From positions 293,482 through 357,481 of the forward strand of contig JAMYHL010000046.1 of assembly GCA_025531455.1 (NCBI GenBank): a DNA stretch of 64,000 nucleotides. The letters are read 5' to 3'. Below the pieces are notes generated by a model. It searched no databases and was not told where the DNA came from. It saw only the letters and a list, made by a program, of their open reading frames with translations. This document shows, in pieces, positions 22,501 through 32,527 of this stretch (position 1 is its first letter; each line of letters starts with the position of its first letter). A program made the position numbers and the translations under genes. This stretch comes from Apiotrichum sp. Y4204. Lineage: Eukaryota > Basidiomycota > Tremellomycetes > Trichosporonales > Trichosporonaceae.

Positions 22501-25500
22501 CGAGCGAGGACCAGCGACACCCTTCGTGCGTTCGGCGAGGAGGCGGGAGGGTCTCGGCATCTCGGGTGTGGTGGCTTCTTCCAGCCTGTCAGCAAATGGA
22601 CGCGAGGGCGTGGGCATTCCCGAGGACGGATTGGAGCGGTTGGAAAGCAGGCGCGACGGCTGCGGCATGTCTTCGCGGAGCAGGCGGTCGTCGGCCCTCG
22701 GCGACCGCAGGACCTCGAGCATTGCGGGCGGCTCGTCAAACTTCGGAACTGCCTTGCGTGTAACCGGTGGTATGTTCCGCAGCGATGTCATCCCGATACC
22801 GAGACCAGTGAGCCCGGCAGCCTGTGTGTCGTCGCTGGTACCACCGAGGACTGAAGCGCTAGTAGAGTGGCGGACCTGCGATGCCGAGCGAGAAGGGTTC
22901 AAATCGCTGTCGGCAAAGCTGAGCTGCGTCTCCACCTCGTGCTTGGATCCGTTGCGCGAGAGAGGGTTGAGCATCGGCTCGTTGTCGGGCGTCTGCTGCC
23001 ACGCTCGTATGCGCGCCTCCATCGTCTCTGAGCGAAGGCGGCGCCGGCCCTCATCAGAGGGTGGACACTTGGGCTGATTCTCCTTGTTGAACATCTTGAC
23101 CAGTGATTCCCGAAGCGCCTGTGGCTCCGACTCGGGCAACTGCGGTGAGACATACGGAAGCTGAGGAGTGGAAGGCACCGAACTGAGATGAGGAGATGTC
23201 CCCATTCGAGGCGTGGTGTCAGTCGTGGGAGGCGTAGGTAGAGCCTTGGGAGGTGTCGGCGGCCCGGCGGTCGCATTGCCTGTCCACATGCGACGGCGCT
23301 CCTCGACCAAAGAGCCGATGGGCTTCTTTGGAGGAACGGGCGGCGCATCCTCCATCGCGAGCGCGTCTGGAACGCTCTTGCGCTTGTGAACATTAAGAGG
23401 CAGAGTACAGGTCGGCTTGTTCGCGACGGGCTCAAAATCGGCCTCCTTGTTCTCCGGGGTGAACACTGGACTGCGATGCACGGGAGGCAGTCCGGGGATG
23501 ACCGGGTCCGGAACGCGTGGTGCGGCATCCATCTCCTCGAGAGAAGGGAAGCGCTCCCGACCACGGAAGCCGCTGCCATTGCCGCTTTTCGTCTCCGGGG
23601 TGACAGACGCCGAGCCTTGAAGGGAGGCGGACTCGCCGACAAAGTCGCCCGACTTGACCCACTGGTCACCCATCTTCTGGACCGGGGGATCGTGCGAGCC
23701 TTGTGGCAAAGGTAGGGGGTTGACACCACGCATCGACGCGTTTGAAATGGACGCCGGGCGGTCGTTGGCGCTCTCATTCGCTCTCTTGGCGGCAACAAGA
23801 GCGTCCCTGTACATCAGTAAGCGTCTCCAGCATTACTCACCAGATAGCGTTCAACCAGCTGAGACGACCAGCCACGCCCTCGACGCCAATGTACTGCGAG
23901 TAGCCGCCTCGGACAACAAGCTCAAGCACCTCGGTTCCGACGCCTTCCGGAGCGAGGGGAAGCTGGCGTGCGCGAATCTCATCCTTTCGAAGCGAGCGTA
24001 CGTCCGCACAGTTGACAAGTGCGAGTTCGTACATTGGCAGCTCGCTCTTGTGTGGCCGGGGGATGTGAGAGTACGGGGTTGCAAGTCCCATTTGGATACG
24101 CGAGACGGGCCCGTCCCGCTGTAGAGGAGCATCAACGATCTTGAGGCTGTCGGGGGTAAGCGTCGCCCACGAGGTGAGCCAGCGGTCACCGTTGCGGGCA
24201 TTCGGCGCAAGGTAGATGACAGCGGTCGAGCGGATTGTCTGTACTGGTCAGTCGCCGGACAAGTGAAATAGTTAGAAGACCCACATTGGCATCATCGACC
24301 TCAACCTCATTCCCCTCCTCCAGCCCCATTCGTTCACTAAACACTCCCGTAGGCACAGCGCTCACCGCCTTGGGCTGGGCAAACCAGTCCGAGTCCTCGT
24401 CGAGATTCATGTACGTTCGCGACGAGGTACGCTCAAGCGCGTCCTCCTTGTCCTTGTTTTTGCCATGCCGAAGGCCCTTGATAACCACGTTCTTCAGCTC
24501 CTTGAAGGGCGACCGCTTGAAAGGAGATTTCTTCCCCGACTCGGCCCTGTCCGGCGAGTGAGCAACCACTAAGTTGGTGAGGTCGGCCGATTTCCGCTTG
24601 AACGTCGAGGAGGTGGACGACCACAGCGGAGAACGCGGCGGCGACGACTGGTCTCCGTTCCCGCTGCTCCCGAGCGGAGTGGGGACCGTAAGGCCGCCCA
24701 TGGGGATGCGAGCCGAGGACTGTGACCACTGCATAGGGTTCGATCCACCGGGGCTGTTGCGCATGGGGCTCGGGCTGGGGCTGGCAGCGTCGTAACGAGT
24801 GGGCGTGTTATTCTCCCAAGCCGCAATCATGCGGCGTGCAGATCCCTGGCCGCGTACGAGCTGTGTCGGGGACGGAGAAGCTTCTAAAGAAGCAGCAGTG
24901 GTGTTCGAAACGCCGAGGGGCGAACGTGCACGCGAGAGCGGTGAGACAGGCGGTATAGGAAGTGCCCTGGGCGTCCTCTGGGGCTCTGCTGTCGGGGACG
25001 GCGCAAACTGCGGTACAGGCGCGGCGATTTCCAGGCTGGACCTCGAGGTTGGCAAGCGGAGATGCGGCGATGTCGATCTCGGGCGCTCAGAAGGTGCGGA
25101 TGGGAGAGAGAGATGTCTCGACCGTCTAGATTCGTCGTCGTGTTGTTGTGTACCCGACGAGGCATCAATCTCGCTGGCGCGTGATCGTACGCTCGGCCCG
25201 CGCCGCACGTCCTCAGGGGCAGGGGCCATACCCGGTGAAGGGTCGTCTCGGTAATCATTGTCGGAATAGTCATTGTTGCTGCTGTAGCGCAGGGCCGTGG
25301 CGTCGAGAAGAGCGGGTCCTGTGTCATGCACGGCCGGGGCAGGGCGAGGGCTGCTGTAATGCTCAGAATTTGGCGACTCGTACATCGAGTACATTGTGGA
25401 TCTGGATAACGCACTCCGGCTAATGGACGAAGAGGAATAGTCGGTCCCTGGCGGAGGTGGTGAGAGGCCGAGAGGAAGCCCGTTGTTCTCTGGCCTCTCG

Positions 25501-25763
25501 ACAATGTGGCCCAGACTGTGGCTGCTCGAGTTGTTCGAGTGACGTTTTGCGCCCCAGGGGAACTTTGGCGATGCAATCGTGGGGGAGGTCAATGCAGTCG
25601 AGCCAGTGTGGTCGGAGAAGAAGTCGGCCGACAACACTGTCTCAATGGTGAGATGGGAGATACGGTCGCTTTCTGGACGAGTAGGTGAATGTTGTTGTGG
25701 ATAGAGTTGTTGTTGTGGTGGTGGTGGTTGCTGTTGTTGTTGACAAGATTGTGGTTGTTGCAT
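19548..25763 (-). CDS. Large PH-like domain scaffold protein with repeats and C-terminal coiled coils
   Basis: Four exons on the minus strand: 25763-24285, 24238-23841, 23806-20295, 20257-19548 (2032 aa). All junctions are in phase. The N-terminus is Gln/Pro/Ser-rich and disordered. Residues ~494-640 form a pleckstrin-homology-like module: STAVIYLAPN, WLTSWATLTPDSLKI, ELALVNCADVRSL, VLELVVRGGYSQYIGVEG and a closing helix RLSWLNAIWDALVAAK. The middle ~1000 residues are Ser/Pro-rich and contain two repeat families (about 1005-1072 and 1102-1175). The last ~250 residues are Gln/Glu/Leu-rich with coiled-coil character (EQSQQVAAGSMQAQRLDSL). No named orthologue is recognised; a cortical or septum scaffold is a reasonable inference from the architecture. 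A further 5' exon is possible because an acceptor-like sequence precedes the chosen ATG in frame. Confidence 0.75.
22160..22380 (-). repeat. Imperfect coding repeat (SNLPKLGS/SNLPKVAS type)
   Basis: About six or seven copies of a roughly 11-12-residue unit, consensus S-x-S-N-L-P-K-[LV]-[GA]-S, encoded in the PH-scaffold gene. Copies alternate between the KLGS and KVAS forms. Confidence 0.8.
22465..22675 (-). repeat. Four-copy linear motif MP-x-PSR-x-x-A-[DE]-R
   Basis: The PH-scaffold gene encodes MPQPSRLLSNR, MPTPSRPFADR, MPRPSRLLAER and MPKPSRLLADR, separated by 10-16 residue spacers. Retention of Met-Pro-x-Pro-Ser-Arg in all four within otherwise loose sequence suggests a docking or phosphorylation motif. 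Confidence 0.8.
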
Positions 25764-27178
25764 GGCTGGCTGATGCGATTTGGGTGGCTGTAGGGGTGAC
25801 ACAAACACTGCGGGAAATTCGCGGAATGGGGCCTACACACAGCACGTTACTCTCACACACACACGCTGGTCGGGATGGGAGGTAGATGTGGGGCAGTTAC
25901 GCTACAGATTCCCGCCGGTCGGGACTAGCACACAGCGCACACAGCAGGGGGCACTGCAAAGCTGCTGTAAGGGTTGACGAGATGTCCACAGTTCTGCAGG
26001 ATGTGTTGTGTCTGTGTCCCGTCGATATTGCACAAGTAGGAAAACGGGTCGGTTTCGGTGGGGGGGCGTCTGTGCGGAATGGAGAGACGTGCACCGTAGA
26101 TCAGGTGGACGGGGAGAAATGTGTGCAGGGGCGTTGTAGCGAAATCAGCCCGTGCAATGTGTCCGTGTTTGGTTTTTTTCTTGCGTCGTTTGTTTATCCT
26201 TCGTAGATGGCGGGGAGCACAGTGGACGCCAAAAGGGGGTGGGGGTGCAGCTGAAAGGGACAAGTCACGCTTACAGCGGGCCGCGTGTGGGTAATGTTGC
26301 GATACGAGATATGTGTCAAGAAAGAGCTACGAGTCGGTGAGATGTCGATGATTGATTGTGGACAACGCACGTCCGGGTGTATGCACAAGTGGATAAGTAC
26401 AAGAAAAGAGATGGAGATTGAGATGCAGTTCGCAGTTTGCAGTTTGCAGGGTAGATGTTGTTTGCATTCCCATGCTCCCACACCTCTGTGCCCAGCACAC
26501 TACGGCCCTACCAGCATTGATCACTCGGCGGGACGCTATTCGCCCGCGAGCCACGAGCGGTCATGTCCCTCTCCGATGCTACTCGAGCCGCGAGCGTGCC
26601 ATCATGTGCATTAGGTACCGGACATTGCGTTCCCAGTCGCCCAGATAGCCCAGATCCCACAATTGCAGAGGAGGGACAGGAAAGGGAGACGGTGAATAGT
26701 AGCACGCCAATGTTTGTTCCTCGCTGTTCAGCCACCCCCGCAAGTGGGGGGGAACGCGCGAATGAAAAGAGAGCAGGCGATGAAAAGAAAAATAAACAAA
26801 CACGGCATGGAGATAAAAAAAGGGGAAAATGCTGAAAAAAAAAGACAGTCGCGTATCTCAAAAGTTTTCCATTATGTAAGTTTCTCCCGCTCCCTCTTCG
26901 GGGTTTTTTCTCGCGTCGATCGCTTGCCCCTCCGCCCCTGAGAATGCTTCCATGCTTCTGGCGTGGTGATCCGCGTTTGATCCACGCGATCCTCGCGATC
27001 CGCGTGTTCTGCCGATGACGATGACGACGACGTGATTCCCCCGACCGACTGACTGCGCCGCGCGCCGGCGAGATCGCGAAGCGATGAATTGCAACAGGAT
27101 GCAGGGATACACAAGATGGATGGATGCTATTGTGGGACACTCCAGCGCATCCTCACTCTTTTTCTTGCACTCTCTTTC
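25764..27178. promoter_or_regulatory. Bidirectional intergenic region PH scaffold / chitinase
   Basis: 1415 nt between divergent starts. It includes A-rich tracts near 26785-26845. No gene with recognisable similarity; possible 5' UTR introns of either flanking gene. Confidence 0.45.
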
Positions 27179-28844
27179 ATGCCTCAGTCTCAAGCACAGT
27201 ACACCCGACTCGCAGACTCTTCGCAGCCGCAGCAGGCGCCCATACCATTCACCCGCCGCTCCCCGCTCTACCGCTACGTTCTCACCGCGCTCGTCGCGAC
27301 CGCCGTCTCCCTCTTCGTCCTCTCCCACACCGCGTGGTTCCCGACCCGACCCTTCGCGCCCTTTGGCTTCTTGGGTCCCTCGTCCTCCAAGACTTCCTCA
27401 AACCTCTCCACGATGCAGGGCAAACGGCATGTGGGATACTTTGTGCGTCACCGGAGAGAATATCATCTTAAGCAATGCTAACGTCCAGGTCAACTGGTAA
27501 GCTTATCAGTCGCGGCGAACTTTGTAATAGCGGTGGACCCCGCCGCTCGCCTCCCACACTTGCAGCTGACCCGCAGGGGCATCTATGCGCGCAAGTTCCC
27601 GCCCCAGATGATCCCGGCCGCACACCTCACTCACCTCAACTACGCGTTCGCCAACGTGAACAAGGATACGGGCGAGGTCGCGCTCTCGGACAAGTGGGCG
27701 GACGTCGAGATCCACTACGACGGCGACAGCTGGAACGAGCCCGGCACCAACCTCTACGGCTGCTTCAAGGCGATTTACCTTCTCAAGAAGCAGAACCGGT
27801 AAAGAATATATCATTTCGCACGATCTGACAGCAGTCATCTCAAAGTCCTCCTCTCCATCGGCGGCTGGTCATACTCTCCAGTATGTGGACACGTGCGTTC
27901 CCCCAGCTGACCCGCAGAACTTTGCCAACATTGCCAACCCCGCGTGGCGCACCAAGTTTGTGCAGTCGGCAGTCAAGCTCGTCGAGGACGTGGGCCTCGA
28001 CGGCCTCGACATTGACTACGAGTACCCAAAGACGGCCTCCGACGCTGAGGCGTATGTGCACCTCCTCGGCGAGCTGCGCGCCGGGCTCGAAGGCCTCGCG
28101 CAATCCAAGGGCGCCCCGCAGGGCCAGTACCAGCTCTCGGTCGCGGCGCCGTGCGGCACCGAGCAGATGAACGTGCTGCGCATTGCCGAGATGGACCGCT
28201 TCCTCGATTTTTGGAACCTCATGGCATACGACTTTGCCGGCTCATGGGACAGCGTCGCAGGCCACCAGGCCAACCTCTACTCTGCGGACCCGAATGGGCA
28301 GAGCGTCGATCGCGCGGTACGGCACTACCTCGGCGCCGGCGTGCAGCCTCACAAGCTGACGATCGGACTGCCGTTGTATGGCCGCGCGTTCTGCGGCACA
28401 CAGGGCCCCGGCGCACCGTACAAGGGTATCGGGAAGGGCTCGTGGGAAGACGGGATGTGGGACTACAAGGCGCTCCCGCAGCCTGGCGCCGAGGAGATTA
28501 ATGACCACCAGCTCGGCGCGAGCTTCTCCATGGACCGCGCGACGGGCACAATGATCTCGTACGACACGCAGCCCATCGTCATCCAGAAGGCGCAGTATAT
28601 CCACCAGATGGGGCTCGGTGGCGCCATGTGGTGGGAGCTCGATGCCGACGCGCCAGAGGACACGGGCAAGGCCCTCGTGCGCACCATGCGCGAGCAGCTT
28701 GGCCAGCTTGACCAGCGCCCGAACGACCTCAATTACCCTGGAAGCAGTGAGTGTCGCGAGCGCGCCACAATGTCACAACCCTCCAGAAGTTCTTTCAGAC
28801 TGACCCCCACAGTGTACGAGAACCTCCGCAAGGGCATGAACTAG
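27179..28844 (+). CDS. GH18 chitinase, predicted type II membrane-anchored
   Basis: Six exons: 27179-27442, 27489-27496, 27577-27798, 27835-27880, 27918-28746, 28813-28844 (466 aa). An 8-nt exon is needed to read GYFVNWGIYARKF, the first beta strand of GH18. Other hallmarks are LLSIGGW, the catalytic DGLDIDYEYP with Glu at about residue 215, FWNLMAYDFAGSWD, LTIGLPLYGRAF and the closing GGAMWWELDAD. Residues ~31-51 (YRYVLTALVATAVSLFVLSHT) form one hydrophobic segment after a basic region, so a signal-anchor with lumenal/extracellular catalytic domain is likely. An in-frame ATG at 27116 would give a longer N-terminus. The last intron is a multiple of three without a stop, so its retention would stay in frame. 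It faces the chitin synthase gene. Confidence 0.92.
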
Positions 28845-29195
28845 AGATGAACTAGACGGTTAGATGCTTTTACACGATATTTGAGATCCAGATGATGGAC
28901 AGAATGTGATGACTTTATGTTCCGGACAACGGCGGCGAGGTGCTGCTGTCCCGGAGTGATACCGCGCGGAGTTCCACGGCATACAAACACTGCTCTCCAT
29001 CTCCTGTCATTCTCCCCTTGTGAAGCAAAATGCAGTTGCATAAGGTGGCGCGCAGCGCCCGAGTAATTGTACAAGAGAATCCGAAAGGGGGGAGGTATCC
29101 GAGGGGTATCCGAGTGATAATGCTGGCGACGGCCGCGACACTATAGGCACTATCACTGCTCTGTAAACTACTGTTACGGTAATACATGGATTGGG
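28845..29195. other. Convergent 3' region chitinase/chitin synthase
   Basis: 351 nt between two stop codons, holding both 3' UTRs. A short direct repeat GAGGTATCCGAGG/GGGTATCCGAG lies near 29093-29117. Confidence 0.5.
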
Positions 29196-31978
29196 TTAGA
29201 ATCCAAAGATGCGGAAGATGAGGTACAATGTGCACCCGATGAACCGCATCGCACTGAGACCGAGCACGGCCCAGAAGATGACCGTGAGGTACGGGTTGAA
29301 GGTGGACGAGGTGTTGAAGTGGCTCTTTATCCAGTTGACGAAAATGTCCGAGGTGAAGAGCATGATGACGACCATGTTGGATCCGAGGAAGAGGAGGACG
29401 ACGTTGGTGCGGAAGTTGCGGTCCGAGTCGGAGCGCTTGGTCTCGGCATTGCGCTTCTCCTTGACCTCCTTCTCGGGGACGCGGATCTCAGAGCGTGCCT
29501 GCTGCCAGAGCGCCTCGACATCTTCAGGACGAGTGGGAAGGGCCACCTCGGCAAGTTCCTCGCCATCCTTTTTCAGAATCTTGGCTTGGCCGAGATCCTT
29601 GGCCGCGCCGTTGTCACCCTTGGTACCCCACGAGACGTCGTGCAGGTTGCAAAAGGCGTAAATGAGGAGAATGTTGACGTAGGACGGCAGGAGGAAGAGG
29701 TACTGCACAAACGAGGTGAGCATGTGCCACGGGTCAAAGTACATGAGCGACGAGAGAAGGTAAAGACCGTAAGTTGCCTGAGAGTTAGACCGTGCTTTGT
29801 GAGGGAACTCACCATGAGCGAGAGCGCGAGGTCGATAAACGTCTTGTTGTGCAAGAGCGCATTGAACGACCAGCCTTCCTTGTCTTTGGGGACAGTGAGG
29901 TAGACTGTCCATCCAGCACAGTATAGCAGAATGCCCTGGCAGCACGCGAACAGCAGGATGCAAAGCATGTACAGGAACTTTGACCCTTGGGGACGGTTAC
30001 CAAGCGAGCAGATGAGGACAACAAAGCTAAGGGTTAGCTAAAACGCTGAGCAGTTATACTCACAGAATGGCAATGTAAACCTTGTTGAAGACCTGAGCAA
30101 TCTCATCACCAGCTCCGTGGAAGGGGTCATTCTCCCTAGTCGAGACGGATGAGTTGAGCAGGAAGAAGAACGCCAGGTAGTAGGACGAAACGGAAAGCCA
30201 GTTGAAGAGGAGGTTGATAATGTTGTAGAAGGTGAGAATTTGGAGGAAGAACTTGCGGATAATGTTGTGTCCCGAGGTCCAGATGCGCCAGAAGGATATG
30301 AGGGCGTAGAACGAGGCAAAGATGGAACCGTTGAGCCAACGACGACGCTGAGAGATGAACTCGGCGACACCAGAGGGAACGTCGGTACCGGCCTTGGCGG
30401 ACTTGACGTATTGCAGGCGCCACTTTGCGTTCTTCTTGGTCACAATCTCAAAGGCAAGAATACGGTCCTCGGCAAGGAACTTGTTACGGTCGAAGATGGA
30501 CGCCTCGGCGCCGGGCAGGTTCATAAGCTCTCCATGGAAGTAGGAAGCGAGGGGACCAGTGCCGTCGGGGTGGTTGGCAACTGCGGCGTAGCGGTACGCC
30601 GAGAAGGCGCCGGGCAACACCGAAATAAGACCAAAGACGGACTCGAACGGCTTGTCAAGAATGTTGGACATCTTGTACTCAAAGTTTTGGCCGGCAACAA
30701 GAGGATTCCACAAGAGCTTGCCGAATCGACCAGTATCGGCGTAGATTTCGCCACACGCGCCACCAACGTTCTTGTGCTTCTCAAACACCTTGTACAGCTC
30801 GTAGATCGAGGTGCCACTCGGCTTGGTACCGACATCGAGGAGGACACAGACATTGGGCTTGACGAGCGGGCCGAACGCGTTGAAGAACCAACGGTGCGAG
30901 TTGAGCTTCTTCTTGTTCTGCTCCTTGAGGCAGAAGATCAGCTGGACAGGGACGCTGCCCATGCCGACCTCACCAGAATCAGTGACCATGATCTGGGAAG
31001 TGTACTCGTAAATGTGGGCCTGCACCTCCTTGCCGGCAACGGTGTCCTTGGCGATACCTTCGGCGTAGACGCCCATGAGCTGGAGAACCTTGAGGACGCG
31101 CTGGTTGACAATTTTACGACCATCGGCGACGATACAGACCACAACCTTCTTCCAGGCACCGGGACCCCATGTCTTGGAGCGATCGCGCGAACAAAGATGA
31201 GCAATGTTCTTGATCACCGAGTTGAGAGTGCGGAGAAGCAGCGTGGCGTCCTCGTTGTACATGGTCATAACGATCTGCAAGTCAGCATCCAATCTTGGCA
31301 GTTTCGATTACCACTCACAAAGAGCTCGGTCTTTCGGCCGTAGAGGTACTGGCGGAGGGTAAACTTCTTGCGCATAAAGTCGTCCGGATCGCAGGTAGCT
31401 GCGGTGTAGCGCAGCTTTTCCATTTCTCCTGGCTCAGCCCCAAGGGTACCGGGGTTACTAGGAACCACGCCCTTCGGGACGGGCACGTCCATGACCAGAT
31501 TACCATTCGAGAGGGGAACGTGCTTGACGACACGCCGTGCGAGGAGGTTGTTGCGGACCTGGTGCCATCCTGCAGAGCCCGAGAGCCCCGGGCTTCCTGG
31601 CCGCGGGGCCTGTGCCATCTGCGGTGGGGGGTAGTTGTATGGTGTCGCGGGCTGCGAGTACTGCATCGTGGGCACCACCTGGCCGACGCCGTACTGCGGG
31701 CTCGAGGTCAGGTGGGTCTGCGAGCCAAACGACTTGTTCTCATCGGGATAGTCGTTCTGGTAGCTGTCGAGGTAGTCGTAGCTGTTGTCATAGTTGCTGG
31801 GCGGGCCTGGTGCGTAGGGGTTCAGCGGAGTGTTCGAGTTTGTGCGGTAGATCTGCCCCGGCTGCGGCGGAGGCGCGTTGTCGTACGAGTGGTAGCTCGG
31901 CGCGCTCTCCATCGGTGCGGGCCTGCGCGGGGGTGAGCCATTTTGGCTTCCGTACTGCTGCTGGTTGTTGGAGTACAT
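29196..31978 (-). CDS. Chitin synthase (division 1 type)
   Basis: Four exons on the minus strand: 31978-31319, 31274-30064, 30026-29813, 29777-29196 (888 aa). The N-terminal ~150 residues are Tyr/Pro/Ser/Asn-rich and cytosolic. The catalytic region has IVMTMYNED, CLKEQNKKKLNSHRWFFNAFG, LPGAFSAYRY, GPLASYFHGE, the ED pair in LAEDRILAFE (~488) and QRRRWLNGS (~528). Several membrane segments follow, and the protein ends in a hydrophobic stretch (FIGCTLYLIFRIFGF). The length and the KEQNKKKLNSHRW wording fit classes I-III; the exact class needs a tree. The enzyme polymerises UDP-GlcNAc into chitin and extrudes it through the plasma membrane. Its stop lies 351 nt from the stop of the chitinase. 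Confidence 0.95.
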
Positions 31979-32500
31979 TGCGGTGGGTGTGCTAAAGAGT
32001 GATGCGGGAGAGAGGGGTAAGGGGCGGGGTTGGTCGAGATACGACTGTCGCGGACGTTATCCTGCGCCGGCGCGGACAACGGTCGGAGCGGTCGGAGGGG
32101 TCGGAGGGTGCGCTGGATTCCACGTCGAAGCGGGATGGGGCAGGAGCAAGGGGACCGTTGGCCGTTACTGAACGACTACACGTGATGACACGGTCAGTTG
32201 CAGTCAGCGACGGGGCCGGTCTCAAAGGAGTGTGTGGGGCGGTGGGTGCACGATGCCGCTGAAGACGTGTGGAGTGGAGATGAGATGGGGTGAGACGAGA
32301 TGGGACAGGTGGAATGGAGCGATACCGCGATGTCCGGAGGGAGTGGCTCAACGTCCTCGTGCCCTCGTGGGGGCTGGGAGGTAGCAGTCGCGCTGGCTCG
32401 CCGGATCACTTTGATGATGCTGCTGTCCGTGTGTCCGTGTGTCTCTCTCTGTGTCTCTCTCTCGTGTGTCTATTGTGTGTCTGAGCGCAATCCGTGCAAC

Positions 32501-32527
32501 CTGGAACACCTGGAACACCTGGAACAG
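32501..32527. repeat. 9-nt tandem repeat, 3 copies
   Basis: CTGGAACAC repeated three times, the last copy ending G, in the large gap upstream of chitin synthase. Confidence 0.9.

Noticed and set aside
27116..27178. Upstream in-frame ATG of the chitinase giving a signal-peptide-like extension
   Set aside because: It would place two hydrophobic segments in succession; the ATG at 27179 gives a simpler signal-anchor protein. Kept only as an alternative.
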